64,000 nt of DNA from Roseovarius sp. ZX-A-9 (lineage in GTDB: Bacteria > Pseudomonadota > Alphaproteobacteria > Rhodobacterales > Rhodobacteraceae), in contig NZ_JAPWHW010000013.1 in the NCBI RefSeq assembly GCF_028369135.1, positions 62,001-126,000 of the forward strand, in the 5' to 3' direction. The translations under genes and the position numbers were made by a program. Under the pieces are notes generated by a model that ran no database searches, was not told where the DNA came from, and was given only the letters and a program-made list of their open reading frames with translations. Positions 18,850 through 28,232 of this stretch are shown piece by piece (positions within the stretch are counted from its first letter, which is position 1; each line of letters begins with the position of its first letter).

Positions 18850-20328
18850 ATGGCATTCACTTGGGCGAAACGGACTGTTCTAGGCGTGGCTTTGTGTCTG
18901 GCAGGGCTGGCAGCGGCACAGGATGGCAACGTCCAGATCAAGCAATATGATGATGGCGGGGTCTATGAGGGCAGCTTCCGGGACGGGCTGCAACATGGCA
19001 CCGGAACCTATACCCTGCCCAACGGCTATGAATATTCCGGCCAGTGGGTCGATGGCGAGATCAAGGGCCAGGGCGTTGCGCGCTTTCCCAACGGGTCGAT
19101 CTACGAAGGCGAGTTTGCCGAGGGCAAACCCAACGGTGTCGGCAAGATCGTCTTTACCGATGGCGGCACCTACGAAGGCACCTGGAAGGCGGGCAAGATT
19201 ACCGGCCGCGGCGTCGCGGTCTATGCCAATGGCGTCCGCTACGAAGGCGAATTCCTGAACGCGATGCATCACGGGCGCGGCACGATGGAGAGCCCGGGCG
19301 GCTATGTCTATGACGGCACATGGGTAAACGGCGTCAAGGACGGGCGCGCCAAGATCACCTATCCTGACGGCGCGGTCTACGAAGGCCAGGTGCTGCGCGG
19401 TGCGCGCCACGGTCAGGGCACACTGACCATGCCCGACGGGCTGATCTATGCGGGCCTGTGGAAAGACGGCCAGATTGACGGCAAGGGCAAGCTGACCCAA
19501 CCCAACGGCGACATCTACGAAGGCGCGCTGGTCAGTGGACGGCGCGAGGGAACGGGCCGCGTGACCTATGCCAATGGTGACATCTACGAAGGCACGTTCA
19601 AGGACGACAAGCGCCACGGTCAGGGCAAATTCACCGGCACCGATGGCTATGTCTACGAGGGCAGCTGGGTCGCGGGCCAGATCGCGGGTCTGGGCAAGGT
19701 CACCTACCCCGATGGGTCAGTCTACGAAGGCGAATTCCGCGATGATCTGGCCAACGGAGAAGGCAAGATCACCTATACCGACGGTTCCACCTACGAGGGC
19801 GATTGGGTCGATGGCGTGATCGACGGTCAGGGGCGTGCGACATATCCCAACGGCCTCGTCTACGAGGGCGGCTTCAAATCGGCCCGCAACCACGGCTACG
19901 GAATCATGACCTATGCCGACGGCTATCGTTACGAAGGTGACTGGGTCGAAGGCCAGCGTCAGGGCGAAGGCACCGCCACCTATCCTGATGGCACCGTCTA
20001 TGTGGGCAGTTTCAAGGACGGCCAGCGCCACGGCACTGGCAAGATCGTGATGCCCGACGGCTTTACCTACGAAGGCGACTGGAACGAGGGCGAGATCAGC
20101 GGTCAGGGTATCGCCACCTACGTCAACGGCGATGTCTACGAAGGCACATTCAAGGATGGCAAACGCCAGGGCAAAGGCACCATGCGCTATGCCGGCGGCG
20201 GTCAGGCCACGGGCGAATGGCTGGAAGGCGCGCTCAAGGCCGGTTCAGCCGAAATCACCGGCGTCGCGCCTCCCGCGGAAGGTGAAACGACCGAGCCTGC
20301 GTCCGAAGAGGCAGCGCCAGCTGAGTAA
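18850..20328 (+). CDS. Secreted MORN-repeat protein (18 repeats)
   Basis: A 492-residue protein with a signal peptide (residues about 1-23, ending LAGLAAAQ). It is followed by 18 near-perfect 23-residue MORN units of the form YEGxWxxGxxxGxGxxxxPDG from about residue 37 to 450, plus a decayed nineteenth. An acidic alanine/proline-rich tail (about 465-492) ends the protein. MORN arrays form extended beta-hairpin ribbons that bind lipids or proteins. Alternating W/F at the strand positions and D/N at the turns is kept across all units. The repeats are about 69 bp at DNA level but diverged, so recent expansion is not evident. Function is unknown; export suggests a periplasmic or outer-membrane scaffold. 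Confidence 0.85.
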   Translation: MAFTWAKRTVLGVALCLAGLAAAQDGNVQIKQYDDGGVYEGSFRDGLQHGTGTYTLPNGYEYSGQWVDGEIKGQGVARFPNGSIYEGEFAEGKPNGVGKIVFTDGGTYEGTWKAGKITGRGVAVYANGVRYEGEFLNAMHHGRGTMESPGGYVYDGTWVNGVKDGRAKITYPDGAVYEGQVLRGARHGQGTLTMPDGLIYAGLWKDGQIDGKGKLTQPNGDIYEGALVSGRREGTGRVTYANGDIYEGTFKDDKRHGQGKFTGTDGYVYEGSWVAGQIAGLGKVTYPDGSVYEGEFRDDLANGEGKITYTDGSTYEGDWVDGVIDGQGRATYPNGLVYEGGFKSARNHGYGIMTYADGYRYEGDWVEGQRQGEGTATYPDGTVYVGSFKDGQRHGTGKIVMPDGFTYEGDWNEGEISGQGIATYVNGDVYEGTFKDGKRQGKGTMRYAGGGQATGEWLEGALKAGSAEITGVAPPAEGETTEPASEEAAPAE

Positions 20329-20429
20329 CCCCCCGGAGACGGGCTGCGGTCATGTATTCCCAGACCGAATGCTGGCCTGCGGTCCATAGCGCGCGCAGAT
20401 TCCACCCAGTTGCCAGCCCCAGGCACGGG

Positions 20430-20473
20430 CACCGACCGAATACCGATGCAATACCGACGTGATACCGATGTCA
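20430..20473 (+). repeat. 11-bp tandem repeat, copy B
   Basis: Starting from GCACCGACCGA, three units ATACCGATGCA, ATACCGACGTG and ATACCGATGTC follow head to tail at an exact 11-bp period. It lies 30 bp upstream of the leader ORF before leuA and resembles the array at 863-895. The rest of the 20329-20502 gap shows no gene. Confidence 0.5.
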
Positions 20474-20502
20474 CGTTTCAGCCCCTCCGCGCGGCCTGAG
20501 AA

Positions 20503-20661
20503 ATGATCAACCAGAGCCAAGGCGCGATTCTGGCCTTTTCATTCTTTTTCGCCGCGCCTATGGTGGCGGGCATGAAAACCAATGGGCATATCACGATGAT
20601 CGCGGACCGCATTACCGGTGCCCGCACCCATGCCCTACTGCTAGACCTAAGCCGCCTCTGA
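20503..20661 (+). CDS. leuL: Candidate leucine leader peptide upstream of leuA
   Basis: A 52-residue frame (start uncertain; internal ATGs at 20560, 20572 and 20596 would give shorter peptides). It ends in HALLLDLSRL followed by TGA, with five leucines in the last eight residues. Three of these are CTA, a codon hardly used in this GC-rich DNA, and the series is CTA-CTG-CTA-GAC-CTA-AGC-CGC-CTC. This is the hallmark of an attenuation leader whose translation reports charged tRNA-Leu. The stop codon lies inside a 10-bp hairpin, and leuA begins 83 bp later. I infer ribosome-mediated attenuation of leuA. No protein function need be assumed. Confidence 0.7.
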   Translation: MINQSQGAILAFSFFFAAPMVAGMKTNGHITMIADRITGARTHALLLDLSRL

Positions 20662-20724
20662 GCGTGCCCTCCGGCGCGCCCGCTCAGAGGATGTGCCTGC
20701 GCGCGCCACATGGCTTAGGATTTT
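20646..20724 (+). promoter_or_regulatory. Candidate attenuator structure of leuA
   Basis: Nested inverted repeats follow the leucine codons. CCTAAGCC (20646-20653, overlapping the last Leu codons) can pair with GGCTTAGG (20712-20719), which is followed by ATTTT. Inside lies a 10-bp stem CCTCTGAGCG/CGCTCAGAGG (20655-20664 with 20681-20690). An alternative pairing of GGCGCGC (20673-20679) with GCGCGCC (20701-20707) excludes the inner stem. A ribosome stalled on the CTA codons would cover the first arm and disfavour the outer T-flanked stem, which fits attenuation logic (inference; no folding was computed). Confidence 0.6.
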
Positions 20725-20743
20725 CAGAATAAAGAGACTCAAT

Positions 20744-22354
<1,611 letters not shown>

Positions 22355-22362
22355 TGCAAGCT

Positions 22363-22403
22363 GGCCCCGGGGTTACTCAACCGTGCCCCGGGGCCAAGGT
22401 TTT
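22363..22403 (+). terminator. Terminator after leuA
   Basis: GGCCCCGGGG pairs with CCCCGGGGCC (22363-22372 with 22386-22395). A T-run follows four bases later and merges with the next palindromic repeat. It ends transcription from leuA ahead of the convergent cupin gene. Confidence 0.75.
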
Positions 22404-22441
22404 TCGGCGAAAAATCTGATCCAAGAAAATTCGCTAATTTC
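22399..22441. repeat. Double palindromic repeat, copy 2
   Basis: A TTTTTC-GGC-GAAAAA palindrome is followed by AAGAAAATTCG and a decayed partner (CTAATTTCT). Order and spacing match the copy at 15432-15479. It lies between the leuA terminator and the cupin stop codon. Confidence 0.55.
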
Positions 22442-22456
22442 TAAAACACCCGCAGC

Positions 22457-22810
22457 CTATTCCACGATCATGTAGATTTTGCGCAGGGTTTCGGTGATCT
22501 CCCAGTCCACATATTGCCCCTTGGCGATGTAGAACGTATCGCCGGGGCCGAAGCTCTCGCTGCTCCCGTCCTTGTGGCCCAGCGTGATCGCCCCTGAAAC
22601 CACGGTCATCATCTCATGCACCGGATAGGCTTCGATCACTTCGCGGCAGGGGGCGCATTCCCATGTGCCCGCCGTCACGCTTTCGTCTTCGGTGGCAAAA
22701 TGCGTGTGGTTCAGCTCCGTGTGGTCCTCGGTGGTAAAGACTTCGGGTCCGTTGATATCGGAGGGTCCCATCTCTGGGTTAGGATCAATGCCAAAACGGC
22801 CAGTGGTCAT
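22457..22810 (-). CDS. Cupin-domain protein (cupin_3/DUF861 type)
   Basis: A 117-residue single-cupin protein. The conserved beta-barrel motifs are visible around TWECAPCREVIEAYPVHEMMTVVSG and FGPGDTFYIAKGQYVDWEI. It resembles the EutQ/ureidoglycine-aminohydrolase-like cupin_3 group, in which a barrel centre binds a metal or small ligand. The WE-Y-P-EM pattern is typical of the group, but the usual His ligands are partly replaced, so catalysis is uncertain. The start ATG follows AGGAGAG. It is 21 bp downstream of the acyl-CoA synthetase start-to-stop region on the same strand and is likely cotranscribed with it. Confidence 0.75.
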   Translation of the reverse strand: MTTGRFGIDPNPEMGPSDINGPEVFTTEDHTELNHTHFATEDESVTAGTWECAPCREVIEAYPVHEMMTVVSGAITLGHKDGSSESFGPGDTFYIAKGQYVDWEITETLRKIYMIVE

Positions 22811-22831
22811 GTCGCTCTCCTGACTGCGGGA

Positions 22832-24715
22832 TTACCCCGCCCATTCCCAGGGCCGTACGAACTGCCCCAGCACATGGGAAACCGTCGCATCTTCGACCTC
22901 TCCCGTCTTGGTCAATCGCGCAACGAGACCGAGTTTCTTGTCATCGACCACCTCGCTCACCTGTGCCGCGACGCCAGCCTCTTGCAGGGCGGCGTTATAG
23001 ATACGGGTGATAGCGCGTTTGCGCAGGTCGGGTTTGAACACCTTGCCAACGGCAGTTTTCGGCAACTCGGGCAGAACCTCTATGTATCTTGGCTGCGCGG
23101 CACGCTCGTGCACGTGTTCCTTGCAGAACTCGCGCAGTTCTTCACCGGTCACGCTGGCGCCATCCACAAGTTCGACATAGGCGCAAGGAATCTCGCCCGC
23201 ATGCGCATCGGGTTGGCCGATCGCGCCCGCCATCGCCACTGCCGGGTGCCCCATCAACGCCTCTTCAATCTCGGCCGGGTCGATATTGTGCCCGCCCCGA
23301 ATGATCAGATCCTTGGCCCGCCCGGTGATCCACAGATAGCCGTCCACGTCTATCCGGCCCAGATCGCCGGTGCGCAGATACTTGTCGTGATAATAGAGGT
23401 CTGCATTCTTGACCGCCTCGGTATAGGTGTGCCCGACATAGACGCCCGGATTGTCGATACAGATTTCACCGACCTCGTCAGTTCCGCATTCCACGCCACC
23501 CTGCCCGCCTGCCTTGAATATCTTGACGTTGGTATAGGGCAACGGCACGCCGACTGACCCAACCTTCTTGGCCCCGGCGGGTGGGTTACAGGACACCAGG
23601 CATGTCGCTTCCGTCAACCCGTAGCCCTCGATCACGGTCATGCCGGTCGCGCTCTCGAACCGGTTGAACAGTTCCAGCGGCATCGGGGCAGAGCCGGAAA
23701 ACGCGTTCTTGACCGTCGAGATATCGGCATCCACCTTGCGCTGCATCAGCGCCGATACGGCGGTCGGCACGGTGATGACAAAGCTGATCTTCCAGCGTTC
23801 GCAGAGCTTCCAGAAATTGTCGAACACGCCGTCGCCGCGATAGCCTGCAGGCGTCGGGAAAACCACATGCGCGCCGGACTTGATCATTGCCATCAGGATC
23901 ACGTGGCACGCGAACACGTGGAACAGCGGCAGCGGACACATGATCACGTCGTGCTCGTCAAAGAGCAGCCGGTCCCCAAGCCAGCCATTGTAGATCATCC
24001 CCGAATATCGGTGCTGCGCCACTTTCGGCATGCCCGTCGTGCCGCCGGTGTGGAAATAGGCGCCGACACGATCCTTCCCGCCATCGTCAAAGGTCAGGCT
24101 CCGGGCTTGCTTGGCCGCTTCCTTGACGAAATCCTTTACATCCGCATGGTGCGTGACAGGCATCTTTGGGCGCAGAAGCGGCACCAGCCAGCTTTTTGGC
24201 GGCGAAAGATAGCGGTTGAGGTCGATTTCCAGCACCGTCTTTACATTCGGCGCGTCCTTGACCGCCAAAGCGGTCTTTTGCGCGATGTCGGTCTTGGGGA
24301 AGGCCTTGAGCGTGACCACGACCTTGGCGCCCGTTTCGCGCAGGATCGCGCTGATCTGTTCAGGTTCCAGCAACGGGTTGATCGGATTCACGATGCCCGC
24401 CACCATCCCGCCGATCAATGCGGTGGCAGTTTCCATGCAGTTTGGCAGCACCAGCGCGACCACATCCGCCTCGCCAACACCAAGACTCCGAAACAGATTC
24501 GCGGCCTGGCAGACCTGATCGCGATATTCCGCCCAACTGAGCGTCTCTGCCTTGTCGGTCGCGCCGGAAAATAGTTGATAGCTGATCGCGGGCCGGTCCG
24601 GGAACGCTGTGGCCGTTTCCTGCAACATCTGCATCAGCGTCTCGGGCCGCTCGCGTGACTCCCATGGAACTTCGTTTTGGATATCCAGCACATCCTGCAG
24701 CACAGCAAAACTCAT
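22832..24715 (-). CDS. Acyl-CoA synthetase (AMP-forming)
   Basis: A 627-residue ANL-superfamily enzyme that activates a carboxylic acid as acyl-AMP and then the CoA thioester. The P-loop motif is HTGGTTGMPKVAQH around residue 215. VIEGYGLTEATC supplies the A5 motif, YLRTGDLGRID the A7 hinge, and the A10 lysine lies in TAVGKVFKP. It is longer than the usual 500-550 residues, with an N-terminal extension and a C-terminal tail (DATVSHVLGQFVRPWEW). The substrate may be a medium- or long-chain fatty acid but is not defined. The ATG at 24715 follows GGGGAGGACG. The gene is divergent from the iron-binding protein gene, and the cupin follows it. Confidence 0.88.
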   Translation of the reverse strand: MSFAVLQDVLDIQNEVPWESRERPETLMQMLQETATAFPDRPAISYQLFSGATDKAETLSWAEYRDQVCQAANLFRSLGVGEADVVALVLPNCMETATALIGGMVAGIVNPINPLLEPEQISAILRETGAKVVVTLKAFPKTDIAQKTALAVKDAPNVKTVLEIDLNRYLSPPKSWLVPLLRPKMPVTHHADVKDFVKEAAKQARSLTFDDGGKDRVGAYFHTGGTTGMPKVAQHRYSGMIYNGWLGDRLLFDEHDVIMCPLPLFHVFACHVILMAMIKSGAHVVFPTPAGYRGDGVFDNFWKLCERWKISFVITVPTAVSALMQRKVDADISTVKNAFSGSAPMPLELFNRFESATGMTVIEGYGLTEATCLVSCNPPAGAKKVGSVGVPLPYTNVKIFKAGGQGGVECGTDEVGEICIDNPGVYVGHTYTEAVKNADLYYHDKYLRTGDLGRIDVDGYLWITGRAKDLIIRGGHNIDPAEIEEALMGHPAVAMAGAIGQPDAHAGEIPCAYVELVDGASVTGEELREFCKEHVHERAAQPRYIEVLPELPKTAVGKVFKPDLRKRAITRIYNAALQEAGVAAQVSEVVDDKKLGLVARLTKTGEVEDATVSHVLGQFVRPWEWAG

Positions 24716-24879
24716 GGCCCGTCCTCCCCAACTGCACGCCGCTCCCCTGGCGCGTGATGTCATATTTCCCGCAGAATGAGTGCCCGCGCTGGAATGCGCA
24801 AGTTTTACGCTACGTTTGTCGCCGACGGTATCGGCATAAGGGCGTAAAGCCGCAACCGAAAAGGGAGCATTTTTTGACT

Positions 24880-24894
24880 TGACTATTTTAGTCA
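24880..24894. promoter_or_regulatory. Iron-responsive box candidate 1
   Basis: TGACT-ATTTT-AGTCA is a perfect 5-bp inverted repeat and fits the TGA-N9-TCA pattern of RirA-type iron-responsive operators. It overlaps the end of a TTGACT string that could be a -35 element, 54 bp upstream of the iron-binding protein start. Assignment to RirA, Irr or another regulator is inference. Confidence 0.5.
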
Positions 24895-24911
24895 GAAATC
24901 CGACGAATGCC

Positions 24912-24926
24912 TGATAAATTCAGTCA
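24912..24926. promoter_or_regulatory. Iron-responsive box candidate 2
   Basis: TGA-TAAATTCAG-TCA again has TGA-N9-TCA, and its right half (TTCAGTCAGA) repeats that of box 1 (TTTAGTCAGA) exactly 32 bp away, about three helical turns. It lies 22 bp upstream of the start codon, where a bound repressor would block transcription. Confidence 0.45.
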
Positions 24927-24947
24927 GACTACAGGAAGGACCTTCTG

Positions 24948-25970
24948 ATGTTCCGTTTCGCCACCCGCACCGCGATCGCCGCGCTGTCGCTGAGTGCGCT
25001 TGCCGCGACCGCCATGGCGGCCGAGGTCAACGTCTATTCCTCGCGCCACTATGATAGTGACGACGCGCTTTATGAAAAGTTTACCGAGGTCAGTGGCATC
25101 ACCGTGAACCGGATCGAAGGCAAGGCCGACGAGTTGATCGCCCGAATGTCAGCCGAAGGCGACAACAGCCCGGCGGATGTGTTCATCACCGTCGATATCG
25201 GCCGCATGGGCCGCGCCGAAGAGGCCGGGGTGATCCAGCCACTGCATTCGGATGTGATCACGAACGCCGTGCCCGCGCATCTGCGCCATCCCGATGACCT
25301 GTGGTTCGGCGTCAGCCAGCGCGCGCGCATCATCTTCTACGCCAAGGACCGGGTCGAGCATCCGCCACAAACCTACCAGGCACTGACCGACGCGGAATGG
25401 AAGGGCCGGATCTGCATCCGCTCGTCCAGCAACATCTACAACCAGTCGCTGCTGGCCTCGATCATCGAGGCAGACGGGGCAGAGGAAGCGCAAGAATGGG
25501 CCGCTGGCATCGTCGCCAATATGGCCCGCTCGCCGCAGGGCGGCGACACCGACCAGCTGCGCGCCATCGTGTCGGGCGAGTGCGATATTGCAGTGGCCAA
25601 CCACTATTACTTCCTGCGCGGTTTCGACAAGGACATCGAAGGTCTGAGCTCGGGCATCGACAACATCGGCTGGGTCTGGCCGAACCAGTCTGGCCGTGGC
25701 GCCCACCTGAACCTGACCGCAGCGGCGATGACCGCATCCTCGCCCAACCCTGACGAGGCCAAGGCGTTGCTCGAATTCCTGACCAGCGAATATGCGCAGC
25801 AGCACTTTGCGGATCAAAATAACGAATATCCTGCCGTACCGGGGATCGGGCTCGGCGAAGGGCCGGCGCGTCTGGGCTTCTTCATCCCGGATACGACCAC
25901 ACCAACGGCCGCCTTCAGCGCCAATGCGGCCAAGGCGCAGGCGATCTTCAACCAGGTCGGGTGGCAGTAA
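24948..25970 (+). CDS. Iron(III) ABC transporter substrate-binding protein (FbpA/FutA type)
   Basis: A 340-residue periplasmic protein. It has a signal peptide (about 1-24, cut after AMA) and starts mature as AEVNVYSSRHYDSDDALY, which is the family opening with the first iron-ligand tyrosine. Later, the double tyrosine in ANHYYFLRG supplies the paired phenolate ligands of class II transferrin-like iron-binding proteins. It should deliver ferric iron to an inner-membrane permease, but no permease or ATPase gene is nearby, so partners must lie elsewhere. The start ATG follows GGAAGGA. Two iron-box-like sites lie directly upstream, in agreement with the function. Confidence 0.92.
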   Translation: MFRFATRTAIAALSLSALAATAMAAEVNVYSSRHYDSDDALYEKFTEVSGITVNRIEGKADELIARMSAEGDNSPADVFITVDIGRMGRAEEAGVIQPLHSDVITNAVPAHLRHPDDLWFGVSQRARIIFYAKDRVEHPPQTYQALTDAEWKGRICIRSSSNIYNQSLLASIIEADGAEEAQEWAAGIVANMARSPQGGDTDQLRAIVSGECDIAVANHYYFLRGFDKDIEGLSSGIDNIGWVWPNQSGRGAHLNLTAAAMTASSPNPDEAKALLEFLTSEYAQQHFADQNNEYPAVPGIGLGEGPARLGFFIPDTTTPTAAFSANAAKAQAIFNQVGWQ

Positions 25971-25985
25971 CCTCGATACATCGAG

Positions 25986-26010
25986 CCCGGAGCACTCTGC
26001 GTGCTCCGGG
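25986..26010. terminator. Hairpin between convergent iron-binding and FAD oxidoreductase genes
   Basis: Ten-base arms CCCGGAGCAC and GTGCTCCGGG surround TCTGC in a 51-bp gap between two stop codons. It probably serves as a transcript end for one or both genes; no clear T-run follows on the plus strand. Confidence 0.55.
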
Positions 26011-26021
26011 AAAAACCGATT

Positions 26022-27443
26022 TTACTGCGTTGCGCGTAGCACCGCGCCGGGGTTCATGATGCCAACCGGATCAAGGGCCGCCTTGATCGCCCGCATCGCC
26101 GCCAGCTTCGTCGGGTCGGCGTACCGCTCCAGATCATCCACTTTCAGCCGTCCGATGCCGTGCTCGGCGCTGACAGACCCGCCCATCGCGTGCACCAGGT
26201 CATGAACGGCGCGTTTGATATCATCGCTCAGATGGGCATGGATCGCGCGGCTTTCTCCCTGCTGCGGGAAGACGTTGTAGTGCAGATTACCGTCACCCAG
26301 ATGCCCGAAACAGTTGATGCGGAAATCACCCTGCGCGGCGATCACCCCCGCCCCCCTTGCGATGAATTCCGGCACGGCCCCCAGCGGCAGCGAAATATCA
26401 TGTGAACTGATCGACCCGATACGCCGATTCGCCTCGGGGATCTGCTCTCGCAACTCCCAAAAGCTCTGCCGCTGCGCTTCTGATTGGGCGATCAGACCGT
26501 CGGTGACCAGGCCCGCCTCGGCTCCTTCTTCGAACAGCCTCTCCAGCGCCGCCGCCGGGTCCTGCCCACGCGCGAGGCCCAAATCAATCAGCACGCACCA
26601 TTCGGGCTTTACAGGAAAGGGCTGCCGCAGATCCGGCAGCGCCTCGGCCAGAAACTCTAGCCCTTGCCGGTGAATCAACTCGAACGCGCTGACCCCCTCG
26701 CCCATGTGCTCCCTTGCCAGCGCCAACAGGTCGAGCGCGGCTGCCGGGCTTTCGACCACCATCAACGCCGTCCCCTCGCCGGCAGGTCGCGGCGCCAGCT
26801 TGAGCGCGGCGGCGGTGATTACGCCCAAAGTCCCTTCGGCCCCGATCAGCAGGTTGCGCAGATCATAGCCGGTATTGTCCTTACGCAGCCGCTTCAGCCC
26901 ATGCCAGATGCTTCCATCCGGCAGAACCGCCTCCAGCCCAAGGCAGAGGTCGCGCGCATTGCCGTAGCGCAGCACATTCACCCCGCCCGCATTGGTGGAC
27001 AGCAACCCACCGATCCGTGCCGATCCCTTCGACGCGATGCTGAGCGGAAAGAGCCGATGCGCCTCTGCCGCCGCATCATGCACATCCGACAGGATCGCAC
27101 CGGCCTCGACCACAATCACGTTTTCTTTGGGATAAATCCCGCGCACCGCTGTCATACGCTCCAGACTCAGCAGGATCGGCGCCGGTCCATCGGGGCTCAC
27201 CTGCCCGCAAACCAGCCCCGTCCCGCCGGAATAGGGGACTACTGGCACGCGGCGCGCAGTTGCGAGCTTGAGGATCTGCGATACTTCGACGGCAGTTGCC
27301 GGGGCGACAACCGCGCCCGCCTGCCCCCGCCAGCGTCCGCGTGGCTCTTCGATATATCGCGGGGCAACTTCGCGCATCGCTGCGGCAGGAAGCAGGGCGG
27401 CCAGCGCATCCACGCAGGTCTGATCGGCTGGATTCAATGTCAT
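26022..27443 (-). CDS. FAD-binding oxidoreductase, GlcD/D-2-hydroxyacid dehydrogenase type
   Basis: A 473-residue flavoprotein of the vanillyl-alcohol-oxidase/PCMH group. The FAD-binding domain shows VPVVPYSGGTGL, SARIGGLLSTNAGG and LLIGAEGTLGVITAA. The C-terminal FAD-linked oxidase domain ends with the GHLGDGNLHYNVF metal-type motif and HGIGRLK. It would oxidise a D-2-hydroxyacid such as lactate, glycolate or 2-hydroxyglutarate to the keto acid and pass electrons to quinone or another carrier. The start ATG at 27443 has AGGACAGGGG upstream; the 38-residue longer reading has no family similarity. A paralogue lies at 62359-63774. A 204-bp gap without a gene separates it from the GNAT gene. Confidence 0.88.
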   Translation of the reverse strand: MTLNPADQTCVDALAALLPAAAMREVAPRYIEEPRGRWRGQAGAVVAPATAVEVSQILKLATARRVPVVPYSGGTGLVCGQVSPDGPAPILLSLERMTAVRGIYPKENVIVVEAGAILSDVHDAAAEAHRLFPLSIASKGSARIGGLLSTNAGGVNVLRYGNARDLCLGLEAVLPDGSIWHGLKRLRKDNTGYDLRNLLIGAEGTLGVITAAALKLAPRPAGEGTALMVVESPAAALDLLALAREHMGEGVSAFELIHRQGLEFLAEALPDLRQPFPVKPEWCVLIDLGLARGQDPAAALERLFEEGAEAGLVTDGLIAQSEAQRQSFWELREQIPEANRRIGSISSHDISLPLGAVPEFIARGAGVIAAQGDFRINCFGHLGDGNLHYNVFPQQGESRAIHAHLSDDIKRAVHDLVHAMGGSVSAEHGIGRLKVDDLERYADPTKLAAMRAIKAALDPVGIMNPGAVLRATQ

Positions 27444-27647
27444 CCCCTGTCCTACGAAACCTTGCTTGCGTTCAAAAGCATCGTTTTCGCCCCTCGTATA
27501 GAATTTCGGTCGCAATCCTCGGCCAGAGGTAACACTTCGATCAGAGTCCGTCGCCATACGAAACCAGTCTGGCCGATGGCCCGCGCGCGCTGGATCAGAA
27601 CCGCCCGAAGCGTGGGGGATCGCCGCATATCGGCAGGGCCGTCCCCG

Positions 27648-28232
27648 TCAGCCTGTTCCGGTCCGCCCGCGCCGATCCGCCCGTATCGCGGCATAAAGCA
27701 CATGGGTTCGCCAGCGGCCGTTAATCTGCAGATAACTTTGCGCAACGCCTTCATACTTGAAGCCGCATTTTTCCAGCAGCCCGCGCGACGCGGCGTTCTC
27801 CGGCAGGCAGGCAGCCTCCAGACGGCTGAGATCGAGCCGCTCGAACGCGTAATGGGTCACCGCCTCGATCGCTTCGCGCATATGGCCACGCCGCGCATAG
27901 TCCTCACCGATCCAGTAGCCCACCGTCCCGGCCTGCGCCGGGCCACGCCGGATATTGTCCAGAGTGATCGCGCCCAGCAGCGTCGCATCCTCGCGCCGGA
28001 ATAGAAACAAAGGCAGCGCCGAGCCGTCCCTGATCGAGCGTTGCGCCCAGTAGACCCGATTGGAGAAGCCTTTGCGCGCCAGATGGTCGGGGGACCAGGC
28101 AGGCTCCCACGGAATGAGAAAATCGGCGCTCGATCTCCGAAGCGCGGCCCAGGCGCGAAAATCGCTCAGCACAGGTGGGCGCAGCGTTAGCCGCTCGGTC
28201 TCGATGCGGACCTTGCGACGCGGCAGAAACAT
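27648..28232 (-). CDS. GNAT family N-acetyltransferase, RimJ-like
   Basis: A 194-residue acetyltransferase of the RimJ/RimL subgroup. It begins with RIETERLTLRPPVLSDFRAWAALR, carries the acetyl-CoA loop as GYWIGEDYARRGHMREAI (motif A, about residues 104-121) and ends with NAASRGLLEKCGFKYEG (motif B). Such enzymes acetylate ribosomal protein N-termini or small amines; the target is unknown. The start ATG overlaps the stop of the upstream M16 peptidase gene (TGATG), so it is translationally coupled. It is the last gene of the long minus-strand unit that begins at ctaC or thrC. Confidence 0.87.
   Translation of the reverse strand: MFLPRRKVRIETERLTLRPPVLSDFRAWAALRRSSADFLIPWEPAWSPDHLARKGFSNRVYWAQRSIRDGSALPLFLFRREDATLLGAITLDNIRRGPAQAGTVGYWIGEDYARRGHMREAIEAVTHYAFERLDLSRLEAACLPENAASRGLLEKCGFKYEGVAQSYLQINGRWRTHVLYAAIRADRRGRTGTG

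Noticed and set aside
18960..20250. Regular 69-bp periodicity that could suggest a CRISPR array or satellite
   Set aside because: The repeats are in frame and encode diverged MORN units of one protein; there are no unique spacers.
26664..28004. Plus-strand frame of about 446 codons over the FAD oxidoreductase and GNAT genes
   Set aside because: Antisense to two real genes and rich in Arg/His/Gln without domains.
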